A program made the position numbers and the translations under genes. 64,000 nucleotides of DNA from Adineta vaga (Eukaryota; Rotifera): positions 13,640,001 to 13,704,000 of the forward strand of contig CP075495.1 of NCBI GenBank assembly GCA_021613535.1, given 5' to 3'. Under the pieces are notes generated by a model that saw only the letters and a program-made list of their open reading frames with translations, was not told the DNA's origin and did no database searches. Within the stretch, counting starts at the first letter, position 1. Each line of letters opens with the position of its first letter. This document shows positions 1-12,514 of the stretch, piece by piece.

Positions 1-2507
1 TGTACATCTGCAATTTTGTTTTACACTCTGATTTGCACTTTGCTCGAAAAAACAGAGTGTACAGTGTACATCTTGTTAAACTTATTTACACCTTCATTCC
101 AGAGTTATAGAAAGAGTAGATAATAGTATATTCTGACCTCTTCGAGACAATTTTATCATTGGTCAAATCAAGAAATTTTATTTGGGCCGACAATCAAGAC
201 AATTGCTCAAGATGGTTATGCAGTAATTGCAGAATTAAATAAAATATTACTGTAGATTCATTATGGTTTTGTTCAGATCATGATGATATGCATCGAGATG
301 AAAACCAGGATTTAGATGATTGATATGTTGGCGATTTGGTATTTGAAAATATTTCTACAATAACTTATATCTATATTGCAAACTTTTTTGTCACATTTTT
401 TTTGATTTTTCACGTTGGAAAAAAAATCAGGATATGTACACTTTGCTCGAAAAAGTAAAGTGTACACATACACTTTGCCTACCTAAGCAAAGTGTACCGG
501 TACATTTTATTCGGGATTTCTATTGGAAACCCTGAGTAGAAGTATCCATATCTCATTTCAAAACATTTGTATTTACTTCTTTGTACAATAGTTCGAAGAT
601 ATAGTTTATTTTTATCACAATTTATATCAACGAGCAAAAATTTCTATAAAAAATGCCATTCAAAATCAATGATTGACTGCAATCCGCAATATGTTTCCGT
701 CTCACACGTATAGGTAATTTATGCACACTATATTTACCACTACGTTGATTTTTTAAAATTTATCCATCACAGAAAAAATACATCAAGCGTATGATTTCAA
801 TTTAATACTTTTGGTCAATTTCAAACCGAGAAATTCGATTATGAATCCACGTTAAGAATATAAACAACCAATGGACTTTGTTGAATCGATTAGCCCTTTC
901 AATTCCGAGAATTTCTTGTGTTCTGTATAAGCACGAAAAAAAGAAAAAAAATCTCTCTCTTGCGTTCAGTCAGCTGTATTCCAGTTTAGTGTGATCTTTA
1001 AGACACATAAGAAATAAGAAGAAATTGCTGTTTTAAAACGTTATATATAGATTGAACATCACATGATATTCGTCTTATAAGATGACGAAAAAAATAAAAT
1101 AAGATCTTTTGGGTTCTGTATGTCATCTACGAGATGATATGAAAGACTGAAAGGGTTAAACTAATAAAATCGAATAAATAAACTCATACATTATTCGAAC
1201 ACTTTATCAACATACAACAATTAACTTTTACTAGTGATAAACTTTCCAAGTTGCAAGCAATTTATGTGTCAATGTCAAACACAACAAACTAATTCTCAGA
1301 TGTGCAACGGCTGGAAAGTAACAACAATCTAATTTTCATATACACTTTAGCACTTTCCATCGTACAAATTTTGCTTGACACATTACAACTTATAAAATAT
1401 TACGATACACGTGTGTATATCTTGATCTTCATAAGAAAACTCTCGAACCATTTACCTCTGAAACTTATATACTCCTAGAGAGTTCATGGAGAATTTGATT
1501 CTGTGACAAATTCAAACTCAGTCGCAAATTTTGAAAGAACAAAATCATCAAACTAATTAAGTGATGAAACACGTGAATGGCGTAACATTTCTCTTATGCA
1601 AGGATATCTATACGCAAAATATTATCATAAACTATATAGAAATCACTATCGGTATACCAGTATTTGTGGTCGTTCCAACGGAGTAGTTCATATGGTGTTC
1701 CGATACAGATCGCATAGGTGGTATGTATGATATATTGAGTATATGTAGTATAAGTGGTATAGATTATATAGGTAGTATATGCCTTATACAGATGAACAAC
1801 ATTTGGTATGGATTATAAACCAGAATGAAACCGATCGGATAAAGGAAACACTCGGTGATTTCAACAAGCAGATTTTATACAAATCTTTGTCATTGATTAC
1901 ATCGGAATTGTTTTTGACTGATTCTTGAAATTGAATAAATTGAGAACATGATTATAATTATCTGAAGTCAAGAAAAGAATAAGAATTATTTCTTTTTTTC
2001 CTCACATTGAATAGTCCAGACGGTTATGATATATTTCATCATGCTTAATCGGTCAACTTTTGTTTATTTCTTTCTTCTATTCGTTTAAGTTAAACAATGA
2101 GCATTATATAAAATATCAGTTCATTCATAATAATCATAATATTCGTTGAGCAAAATTATTCCTAATTATATCAACGATAATATTCTTTGAAAATTTGTTT
2201 TATTTCGTAAGTATAAATTTTGTTACTTCTGAATAAAGAATTTGTATTTCAATATTCAGATTTGAGAAAACAATATTTATGAATTAAAAATAGGAATATA
2301 TGTCATGTTTAAATTACCAATAATATGAAACCAAAAAAAGAAGAAATAATTTCATAGATATAATTGATTTTGATGATAGAAAACATTTGATTAGTTTAGT
2401 TTATATATCACCTTATGTTACTAGATCATAGAAGAATTTCTTTATAGTTGTAACATTTGTGTATTGATGAAAAAAGTACCTTTATTTATTTTTATGACTA
2501 AGATGAA
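1..2507. other. Non-coding AT-rich region with short hairpins
   Basis: No open reading frame here resembles a protein. The first 500 bases contain three short inverted repeats built around an ACTTTGC core (listed separately). Around 1715-1790 there is a degenerate run of GTAGTATA/GTGGTATA-like units. The rest is AT-rich sequence with nothing I recognise; the 3' part would contain the promoter of the F-box-like gene. Confidence 0.6.
22..496. repeat. Cluster of three short hairpins with shared core
   Basis: Three inverted repeats are directly visible. TACACTCTG at 22-30 pairs with CAGAGTGTA at 53-61. GTACACTTT at 436-444 pairs with AAAGTGTAC at 457-465. TACACTTTGC at 469-478 pairs perfectly with GCAAAGTGTA at 487-496 across an 8-base loop. 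The string CTTTGCTCGAAAAA occurs in both the first and second hairpin. They may be remnants of a palindromic mobile element; no flanking duplication was found. Confidence 0.6.
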
Positions 2508-5500
2508 ATGATCTCAAGATTTGAATATTTACCAACTGAAATTATTTTTCTTATATTTTCTAATATATCGTGGTCAGATATATTAACCTGTTTTTGGTCA
2601 TTAAATAAACGATTCGATCGATTAATATGTTCATTTTTATCAAGAATAAATGATAAAGAAAATACTGGTCTTGAGTTTATTGAACCAGGTTTATCATATG
2701 AAAAATGTCAAAAAATATTATTTCCATTAATATCTCAATCATCATTACTTTTATCTTCAATTCGTCGAATTCATTTGGATGGAACAAATTCCAGTTCATT
2801 TGATTTAATCAATGAAAGGTTATATGATAATGAAAGAAAATCTTGTCGTTTTTCAAATCTTAAATCACTTATTCTAACTCGATGTTTATTAATTGAATCT
2901 TTAACTGATACATTATCATTTCTTATTAAATATCAACTTGATGAATTAACATTGATTTTTGATAAGCAAATGATCTATTCTCTTCGATGTACAGGTGATA
3001 TGTCAACAATGGAATTTGAAAAAGGTAAACTAAATACTTTTTTTAAAGAAAAGTCATATTGATATTTGATAGTATTCTTTTTTTCTAATAGAAAAATTAA
3101 TAAAAATATTTCAAGAATTAATTGAAATCATTTTCTCGAATCAATGTCAATTAACATCACTAAAACTTGATTTTGTTTATGAAAATTATTCTCTTAAATT
3201 TCATCAATGTTTAAAATCACATTCTTCAAATCTAATTTCAATTTCAAATCAAATATTTTGTCCAAAACTTCGTTATTTACATCTTCATATTCAATATACA
3301 TTTATTCTTGAAAATCTTATTGATTATGTTCCTTTTCTTGAAGAATTAAGTCTAATTTTTCATCGATCATTAGAAATTCATCCACGATCACCATTAGATA
3401 TAAAGACTTTGATAGAAACAAATGGAAATTGGTTCAAGAAAGTAAGAATTAATACGAAAGATTTCTTCTAAAGAATTCTCAAACTATGTTGCTTTTCTGT
3501 CAGAAGAAATGTTGATTTTTTAAGTAGAAATAATTTAAATGATGAGATAATATTTTGAAAATTTCATTCGATTTTACTTTTATACATTGAATGATGTACA
3601 TGAAGAATAGAAATGTGTATCCATCAGAGATGTCCACCGCTAGTGAAAATCTGCCGCGCCGCGACCGCGGCGGCGGCAGCACCGCTGTGGACATCCCTGG
3701 TATCCATTCGATATTCTTGACTCTGTTATGTGTAACAACATGAACAAATACAGTTGTCACTTATTTATTTCAAATGAATTGTTATTCGAAGTTTCTTGAC
3801 ATATGCATAGCGAAAAGACTTTCTTGTGAACAAATATTTATTGGTATATATTTTATTTTAGGTATCAAAATTGAAATATTTTTCTTTAAAAAGTGTTCTG
3901 AGAGATAATGTAGAATTTGCTTATTTAAAATGGTTACTTAATAATTTGAATCATATTGAAAAACTTTCTATTCATCTTCAAAGTCTTAATGATTTCAAAA
4001 CAAATGAAATTATTTGGAATTCTATAATTGATGCAAATTTCATTTATAAATATTGTTTACCTGATGAAATCATTCATTTAAAACAATTTCATTTTTATAT
4101 TATTTCGAACTATGAATCAATAAAGAAAACAACTGAAGAGATAATACATTCTTTTCGAATTCATCCAGTTTTTCTTATTAATCATCAATGGACAAATGTG
4201 AAATGTTTATTTGATCCTATTTTATCTTATCAACATCTTTGTTCTTCACCTTATTCAATCTACGAAAGAAAGTTTACTCACAATTCTATGTAAGAATATA
4301 TTTCTAATCTAATCATAAGAATTCCTTTCATTCTATTTTGTAGTCATGTTCCAAAATTATTTAATTACACAAATATTCGTTATGTATGGTTTGATTTCGA
4401 TTCAAGTGATCATTTATGTCTTGAACAATTTAATGAATTATTTCCAAATAGTTTTTGTATTAAAGTTAATATGGAGCAAATGTTCTATTCACGAAGATAT
4501 TCTGATTTGTTACATTCAAGACTTGCGGTATACTATAATATTCAATCATATTTGTTGATAAAATCAACCAACATTGAACCATACAGATTAACTCATAATC
4601 AATTACATAATGTTACTAGACTTGATTTTTATCCATATACTGGTCGTCCATCAGGTAAATATTCTTTACATCAATGAATAGTCAGGAGAAAATCAATATG
4701 CCAAAGTTGTAGCTGATGATTTTTTTTTAAAACTGAGATATGAATTGTTTTTGGAAAAAAGACTTTTGTTAAACATGCTTTCTCCGTTTTCCAAAAACTT
4801 TCGACTTCGATATTCAGTATGAAATAAACATCATTTTCTGATGAACTTGAAGATATATACTCTGTAGAAAAGCATTTTTATACTATAATAATACTAAAAT
4901 AGCTGCTAATTCCATTTGAATTTGATGATTCGGCGATAATCTAACAATTTATTTCATTCCAAATTGATTTAAATCACTTATTTTCTTATAGTGGAAATTG
5001 TTTTCATAATCATAAGAAGATTTCCATTCGATGATTGTGTTTGTTTTTTTGGACATACGATTTAATAGAAATATATCTGTTAATGTTATATTCGTAAAAA
5101 GTTTGTAGGAAGTGACATTTTCCGAACAGAATTTAAAGCGATTTTCTCGCCAAAAATTCTGTAAGCCAGTACAGGATAATCGAGTTTTATAAAATGCAGT
5201 TGTCATATTTAGTTTTTTACTCGGTCTTTTTCATTCGCGGATGCAAAACTCTTCTTGGAGGGTAAAAACAACCTCCGGAGGAACGAAATAACCCTTGCCC
5301 TGCCGCTGCATAAAATCCAAGTTACATTTGTAAATTTGAGTAAGGAAATATGTGATAAACTAAAAATTCAATTTGATTTCACTTCATTCTGTGATATATC
5401 CTATTCGACTTTATACTTAGGGATATAATAATACCAATACGGTATTGAGGTGTTGGTATTGGTAAGTATCGATCTTGGTGCAAGAGAAGAAAATATCAGG

Positions 5501-7122
5501 ATCTTGTAGCGTCATATCAAATATTAATCTTTTGCAAAATTAACAAGAAGTTCAGAATTCTCCATACAAAAGAATGTATGACGAAAGAATCTAGGTATCG
5601 AGAAATCTGAATCCTTTGTTAGTTTCACAAAAGACTACCATTTTCCTTGATTCCATCCATACCAATAGTATTGGTATTGTTACATCCCTGTTTATACTAT
5701 CTAGGAAACGTTTCACTGACGAATTTCGAACGTTTTTAATGAAAAATGTTTTGATTATTATTCATATTAAGAGAAAAATTGTATGTTGTATTACTATACT
5801 TTCATTAGAATAAGTGATAAAACAAATCATTATTAGACAATTGTTGTGAAAAGAGATAAATAGTTGATTGAAAGTCGGATTAGTAAGATGAAATAGACTT
5901 AAGAAAATATCAATACTCTTTTTTTTTAAGATAAAGTATTGTTTTACTTGAATTTGTATTTGAATTGATGAACAAATTTATTAAACTTTTTTCAAAGGAA
6001 ATTATGGTGATGATAATCAATTGATCGAAATGAAATAAATGCAGAACTACTAGCTCGTCTTATATCAATGCCTATTCAATTGAAATCTCTTCGAATACAA
6101 AAATTTGAATGGCTCATACATATGATACAATATGTAAGTACATTCGTGAATAAAAACTCATAAAATATTGAATTTTATCTAAATAATTTTGATTTTATTT
6201 TTAGGCATCTAATGAATTAAAACAAAATGCATTAAACAATGTTGAATATGTCGAATTTTCTATTCCAAGTTGTAATATGGGTTCAAATGAAAGACTTCAT
6301 ATTGGTAAAAATCTTGTACCTTTTCTTTCAATTTATATGCCTCATTTACGAACATTACGTCTTTGGCGACCAGATGATTTTCCATGGACATCGAGTATGT
6401 ATATATATATATATACATTCATCTTATAGAAATATTTGAAAGAAAAAAAGATTTAATTCTTTGAAATATAATTGATTAAAATATGCTTTATTATCTTTAT
6501 GTAAACAATTATCGTTTGCAAAATGATAAAAAGTCAATAGTTAATGATATTTATTTCATTTTGATTGTGTTTTTGTTTTTTAAATTTAATGTTCTTTTCC
6601 AACTACCTATATTATCTAACATATAATCGAATAATTAATTGATTTGTACATAATGAAACTTAATTGAATATTTTTTTAAGAGAATTTCTTACGTATTCTT
6701 ATTATCATTTTGAAATTGATTTTTTTCAACTTTTTTTCGATCACTATTTTATTCTTCATATATAATTTTTTTCAAAGTTCGACCGATGTATACACCGAAC
6801 AGAGTATGTTTTTCACAAACCATGATGCTACGATGGTTTCAATCTCTTCGAAAATCTGTTGATTCAATCAGTAAGTAAATAAAATAGAGATTAAATAGCA
6901 ACATAAAATATGTCGGTTTTTTTTTCTTCGATAGATCAACATGTATTTGTTTTTCAACAAGATCTTAATGAATTAATTGAACAATTAGATAAATTTGTTT
7001 TTCTTGAAATTCTTGGTGAAATTTATAAAGAAAAACTGGAACCTTATCGTTCGATGGTACAAAGAAATTTTCCAAATAGTCGAAGTCATGTTGATATCTC
7101 AAGATTTCGTCTTTGGATTTAA
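2508..7122 (+). CDS. F-box-like/leucine-rich protein, multi-exon, frameshifted
   Basis: The N-terminus (MISRFEYLPTEIIFLIFSNI, then DILTCFWSLNKRFDRLI) has the pattern of an F-box: a Leu-Pro-x-Glu start, a hydrophobic helix, then a conserved Asn/Arg helix. The rest is leucine-rich and repeat-like. F-box proteins usually recruit substrates to SCF ubiquitin ligases; the substrate here is unknown. Exons read from splice sites and phase are 2508-3024, 3092-3441, 3862-4289, 4344-4654, 5998-6133, 6205-6394, about 6778-6871 and about 6935-7122. The fourth intron is unusually long (1.3 kb) and holds a 273-bp MITE; the second holds a 75-bp MITE. The exon starting at 5998 carries a tandem GAAATGAAAT (6027-6036) that throws the frame by five bases; downstream exons are intact and in phase with each other. 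It may therefore be a young pseudogene or contain a sequence error. Confidence 0.65.
3617..3707. mobile_element. 75-bp GC-rich hAT-type MITE with 8-bp target duplication
   Basis: The element spans 3625-3699. Its ends are CAGAGATGTCCAC and, read inward on the other strand, CAGGGATGTCCAC, a 12/13 match. It is bounded by a perfect 8-bp direct repeat GTATCCAT (3617-3624 and 3700-3707). The 8-bp duplication and CAG-type ends are hallmarks of the hAT superfamily. The interior is very GC-rich (GCCGCGCCGCGACCGCGG), in sharp contrast to its surroundings. It has no coding capacity and sits in an intron of the F-box-like gene. Confidence 0.85.
5410..5698. mobile_element. 273-bp hAT-type MITE with 8-bp target duplication
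   Basis: The element spans 5418-5690. The left end TAGGGATATAATAATACCAA and the right end, read on the other strand, CAGGGATGTAACAATACCAA, differ at only a few positions. A perfect 8-bp direct repeat TTTATACT flanks it (5410-5417 and 5691-5698). These are hAT-superfamily signatures. No transposase is encoded, so it is non-autonomous. It lies in the enlarged fourth intron of the F-box-like gene and shares the CAGGGATGT terminal motif with the smaller element at 3625. Confidence 0.85.
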
Positions 7123-9803
7123 TTTGATTTTTGTTAAATTTTTATCAAATAATATTGAATTTTCATGGGTGTAAAAATATTCTTTTGATTTTTCTTCAAA
7201 AGACAATAAATTTCATTTCAAATTAAAACAATATCTAACTCATTGCGAAGAATAATATATTTTCTTAACTGACTCTATTTGAAATATTTTATGTTATATA
7301 TCGAATAAAATTTTCATCTATATACATTAGAATCGTAACTATATGAAGTTATTTTTGTTTTTCTTCTAATATAAAATTAACAAATATTTTAAATTATAAT
7401 TCTTAAAAGAAAAATAAGAAGAAAATATTAAAAAAAACTATAGATTTACAAATAATTAGAATTATGATATTGACAAATAAAAGAAGAAATTTCTTTTTTA
7501 TATAATTTTTCTAATTATAAAAACAAAATTCATTTATACAATTATCAATATCATTTCATATTTCAAATTCTAATTAATATATTCAAATAATGATTATATT
7601 AAAAAAAAAGATTATTTATAGTTATAAAAATATTAATAAAAATTTAATAAAATAAAATAACAAATATCAATCAAACCCTCGTATTACAATTATGTTTACA
7701 ATATAATATTTCTATAATATAGTCAATTGAACTTGAAGATTTTCAATATTCATTCTATTCTTTCTTCTAAAATTTAACAATAAAACATCATTATATTGTT
7801 AATTTTATCAAAATAAAAATAAAAAATTTATCAATGATTATATTCCCTCGACTGAAGGGAGGGTGATACGAAAAAAGCTAAAATGGTTTGTTTGTGGCAG
7901 GTCAAAAAACATCGTTTTGGATTGATTCAAAGGTCAAAGGAACATGTTCTTGAAGGGGATGAAAGGTCAAAAAAATATTTTTTTCAAAAGGGTCCAAAAA
8001 GCCAAAAGAACTCTATGTGCTAAGAGTTCTAACGTAAAACAAACAAGTTTGTAAATTTCTAGGATTGTTCAGTAACACAGTGGATTTCGATAATGGGACT
8101 CTGACCGATGAGAGATTTTCATGGTCTAATTTTGCTCAAATTTGTTTCTTTCACCTTGAATCGACTATTTTTCTTCGTTCCAAAAAAACATCGTGAGGGT
8201 TTTTCAATGCTCGTCTATGAATCAATACAAAGTTTTATTAGGTTGGATATTCAGTCGGTCAAAAGGTCTATAATGCTTTGGCTAAACGATACTGTTTAGT
8301 CAGAGTGTGTAGTGCGATCGATGAATAAAATTAGAAAACCATGAAGGTGAACGAGAAAGACGGTAGGCAAAAAAGTACCGTGTAATGAAGAATTAGGTGT
8401 GCATAGACTAGCTGCTGAGCTGTATCATTGGAAAGTTAGCATCGTTAAGACTACATAAAAACATTCTCGTATAATTAAAGTTAGTTCAATCTGTTCATCA
8501 TAATAGATTGTTCCTTAGACTGTGATGAGGGTCATACGAAAAACAAATTGTGTATGTGTTTGAGAGTGCCCATGTTGGTCAAAAGAATATCGTTTAGGAC
8601 TAGACATAGGTAAAAAAAACCATAAATTTCTGGTAGTGCGAAGAGGTTTTCAAAGGCTACATTATGGAGGTACTCGTAGATTCTGAAAGGAGCAATTTAA
8701 TAAGCTTATAAAGTTATAAGATCTGTAAAGAATATAAGACTACACGGCTGAAGACTACAGAAACTATTAAGATGTTTGAGACGTTAATGTGTGAAGCCAT
8801 AGTTTATTTATAGACATATATATTATTGGTTAGTATATGTATGTCGTTATTGGATTCCAGTTCAACCTTTGAGACCGTACCTTTTACGAGAAAGAAAAGT
8901 CACGCAGTATGCACAGATTTTCGGTAATGTCATCAAAATGTTATGGTAGATACATGAAATCTATTGACCTGCTTGTTTCATTCACTATGGAACAGATTAG
9001 CAGTGAATATATGAATATATGTTGTATTCGTGAGTTTCTTCGACGGTCCAAACACATCATCATGTAAAGAAAAGAGAGCAATTCTGGAATTCGTTCGAAT
9101 ATTTTAAACAACAGCGAGCAGTCGGGAGTGGCGGACCGAAGAGACGCCGACGAGCGATTGGGTACTGTGAATAATGATTTGTGATATAAAACTTCAAGAA
9201 GATGCTGAACTTTTTACAATTTGTATGAAGTACTCCTCATTGTCAATGTGATACATCTGTTCGTGAGATTGTGCACAACGGAAGCTTTAAAAGCGCACTC
9301 AAAGAAGACATAATGTAGGCTGATTAGAGAGAGTTTAGTCGAGCGTCAAGCGAGTCAGCTTCGACGAGCGTTATTTATTTTTTTTGTTAATTATATAAAA
9401 TATTTGATTATTATTAATAATAAATGAATATTTCATTGTAAAAAACGATAATCATTTTCTTTTTCTATAGTATCCAAATCTTATTTATTGTGATCTAAAT
9501 CACTTCTATATTGCTGGCAAATATATTTTCATTCATCCATTTAGAAAGAAAGAAATTTTACTTTTTCTTTACTATGGAAAGATCATAGAGAAAAGAATAA
9601 AGAACGAAAAGAAGTATATGTTTACGTTAATCTACTATTATCTACTACTACTTTCCTTTCTCTCTCTCTCCTTAGAAAGACGTGTCACTGAGAAACGAAT
9701 AGATACAGACACAAAGAGGGATTTCGTTTTTCCCCATTTTTATTCAAATCATAATACAATTAGCTTAGCAGAATTTTACTATTCTTTTTAGATTGATTTC
9801 AAA
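7123..9803. other. Long intergenic region with diverged repeats
   Basis: No convincing gene is present. The 7.1-7.8 kb part is extremely AT-rich. From about 7850 to 9375 the composition is more balanced, and two blocks about 660 bases apart (near 7855 and 8518) look like diverged copies of one sequence, both containing a GGGT(G/C)ATACGAAAAA-like start and a GGTCAAAA-ATATCGTTT-like core. This suggests an old repeat or transposon relic. The 3' end (TATTCTTTTTAG shortly before 9804) provides a splice acceptor just ahead of the next start codon. Confidence 0.5.
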
Positions 9804-12453
9804 ATGTTACCTGTTGTTTCTGTTCATTTAATTGCTGGTCTTACAGACATTTGTTATACAGAAGATGGAAGATTTATATAAAATTCTTTTTTTTTTCTTT
9901 TCTAAAATAAATTTTCTCTCTTTTTGTTTTAGTCATTTTTTAACTTGTGGACAAGATGGAAATATTTATATATTCGATACAAAAACTAATGAAATTAAAC
10001 ATATTCAATGTGCTGATCAATGTTATTGTTTAATTGTTCATGTAATGTATTAGAAATGCAAAAGATTATATTGAATAATTTCGTTTTTCTCTTCAAAGAA
10101 AGATCAAATTTTTGTTGGAACAAATCGAAATGAACTTGAAGTTCGTTCATATCCACATGGTGATTTACTATCAAGTCTTGTTCATTTTAATCAACCTGTA
10201 TCAACACTTTATTTATCAAATTCATCATTATTTATTGGTACAAGAGATTTTCAAGTTATCAAGATGGATTTAAATGATAATTCAGTAAATCAAATGAAAT
10301 ATTTTCATGGACATCAAGGATCAATTCTTACATTAAATGCTTATGAAGATAAACGATGGCTAGTAAGCGAATCTTTTCATTGAAGAGAGAAAAAACAAAC
10401 AAACAGACTTTTTTTCTTTTCCAAAAGGCAACATCATGTTGTGATGGTTTAATTCGAATATTTAATATTGATAAACAAACCTTAATTAAACAATTAAATC
10501 TTATTGAAAAATCTAATGATATTGAGTAAGATTTCAATGAGAAACTTTTACGTTTTTATGGAATTTTATTTCATTTAGAACGGCTGTTTCATTAGTAAAA
10601 GTTGATTGGGATAAAATTGATAATGTAAGATGAATATTTATTTGAAATTTATGTATAAAAAAAAGATTTTTCTTAGATGCTAGCCATTCCAGTGAAGAAT
10701 ACCATTGAATTTTATGAATGTGAGGAATGGACAAAAGAGAAAATCTATGAAAATAATTCAATTAAACAAGTTTGTTTCATTTAAAAAGAAAATGAATTGT
10801 TTTTTTTTCTCTTTTTCTTTTTAAGTCTGTGAATTTAATTTGTTATTCTCCTTGTGAAACTTTATTTATTGTTTCTTATGTTAATGGTCAATTATCAATT
10901 GTTAATCGTTCGACTTTGGACATTTGCATGAAGTAAATAAACATATCTTCTCCAAAAAGAAATTCATTTTGTTGTTTTGCTTCAAAGTTATTCATCAAAA
11001 GATGCCGTTTGTTCGTTGGTATGGAACCCAATTGAATCACATCGATTTACATGCACAACAATGGGTGTAAGTTTTCCAATTATTTCTTTGTTTTATTTAT
11101 CATCATGATTTATTTAGGGTGAATATGCTCATGTTGATGTATCAGAATATCTATCAAAACGAACATTAACTCCATCAGATAAAGTTGATATTGATGAAGA
11201 GGAAGTTGATCAAATGACAAATGATAATAAAGGTAATCTAACTGAATTCTTTTCTTTTGATTTAAAAGGAATTTCTTTTAGATGCTCAATCAATTTCTAC
11301 TGATGTAGAAATATATTGTGAATATAAAGATGCGATTCCTAAATCATGTGAATATAAATCATCGATGACCACTGTCAAAACAACATCAATGGAATTACAA
11401 GAACCATTTCAACCGACATCAACATCAAAATATCTTAAAGATCGATTTCTTCTTTGGAATGACATTGGTACAATTACTTGTCATAATGAAGAAATAAAAA
11501 TTTCATTTCATGATATATCATATCATCCTCTAATAACAATTGATAATAAAAAAGCTCGATATACAGTTGGTGATTTATCTTCATCAGCTATTATTCTTGC
11601 TTCATCATCAAAAGGAAAATTAACTTGTATTTTATACCATCAATTATCAGATTCAAAATCGAAACAATGGACATTAGAGAACAAAAATACTGGTAAAATT
11701 GAATTAGTACGTTTAGGTGAAGATTTTCTTGTTATTGCTATATCACAAAGTATCATTCAATTTATGGATTTATCTGGTATTCAACAACGATTCATTCGTC
11801 TTGAAGGTCCAGTTGTTTCAATCTCTGTTTATCATAATCAACTATGGATTGTTCATTATTCAATAACAAAAGGTTTTTCATATCTTCAAAATTAATTAAT
11901 GATCAAAAAGAAAAATATTTTGTTTTTAGATCTTCAACATTATGAACAACAAGCAATATCTTATATTTTACTAAATGTTGAAAATGATAACAAATTAATT
12001 GGTTCATTAATATGTAACACAAAATTAATTTGGATGGGGTTTGTTAGATTTTGAATTCAAGTATTTTTTTCAAAACCATCTGTATTTTTTATTTAGATTT
12101 TCAGATAGTGGAAGACGTTATTACTTGGAAGAATCTGGACATCTCAGAATGCTTCAAATGACGAAAGAAAATCAACTTGAATCATTATTAGTATCAAATC
12201 TTAAACGAGAAGTTTGTTCTTTTTTTTACAAAGGTTTAAAAGTAAATTATAACTTGATTATAATTTAGGCTGAAAAAATAATTTGATAAATTATTGGTTA
12301 TTAGCAATTCGTGATTTTGGTGATAAATTTGAATTACATGTGATTGAACTTCGTCGTGATTTATTTCCTGATTTTTTCGCATGTCCAGTTGTGTTAGTCA
12401 TATTCCCTTATGTAGATTTATATAAAGTTGATGAAGAAAAATGGTTCATTAAG
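9804..12453 (+). CDS. WDHD1: WDHD1/AND-1 (Ctf4)-like protein, C-terminally truncated
   Basis: WDHD1 links the CMG helicase to DNA polymerase alpha in the nucleus. About a dozen exons give a WD40 propeller (SHFLTCGQDGNIYIFD, ATSCCDGLIRIFNI, LAIPVKNTIEFYECEEW) followed by the SepB/Ctf4 middle domain (DRFLLWNDIGTITCHN, LEGPVVSISVYHNQLWIVHY, WMGFSDSGRRYYLEESG). These align by eye with human WDHD1. The C-terminal helical part and the HMG box are missing: homology stops near FPYVDLYKVDEEKWF, and the last exon splices in frame into an NTAN1-like region. The first intron appears to begin with AT instead of GT (9872). The homologous Tyr-Trp stretch near 12290 can only be skipped, by a 71-base intron (12234-12304). 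An acceptor TATTCTTTTTAG precedes the start by 13 bases. It may be a decaying duplicate or a real chimera. Confidence 0.7.
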
Positions 12454-12514
12454 GTGGGATCGGATACTTTTTCTGTTGTATTCATATTTTATTTATTGTT
12501 CTTATTTGATTTAG

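Noticed and set aside
5230-5310. GC-rich patch with CCTCCGGAGG palindrome as another MITE
   Set aside because: No terminal inverted repeats or target duplication could be found around it.
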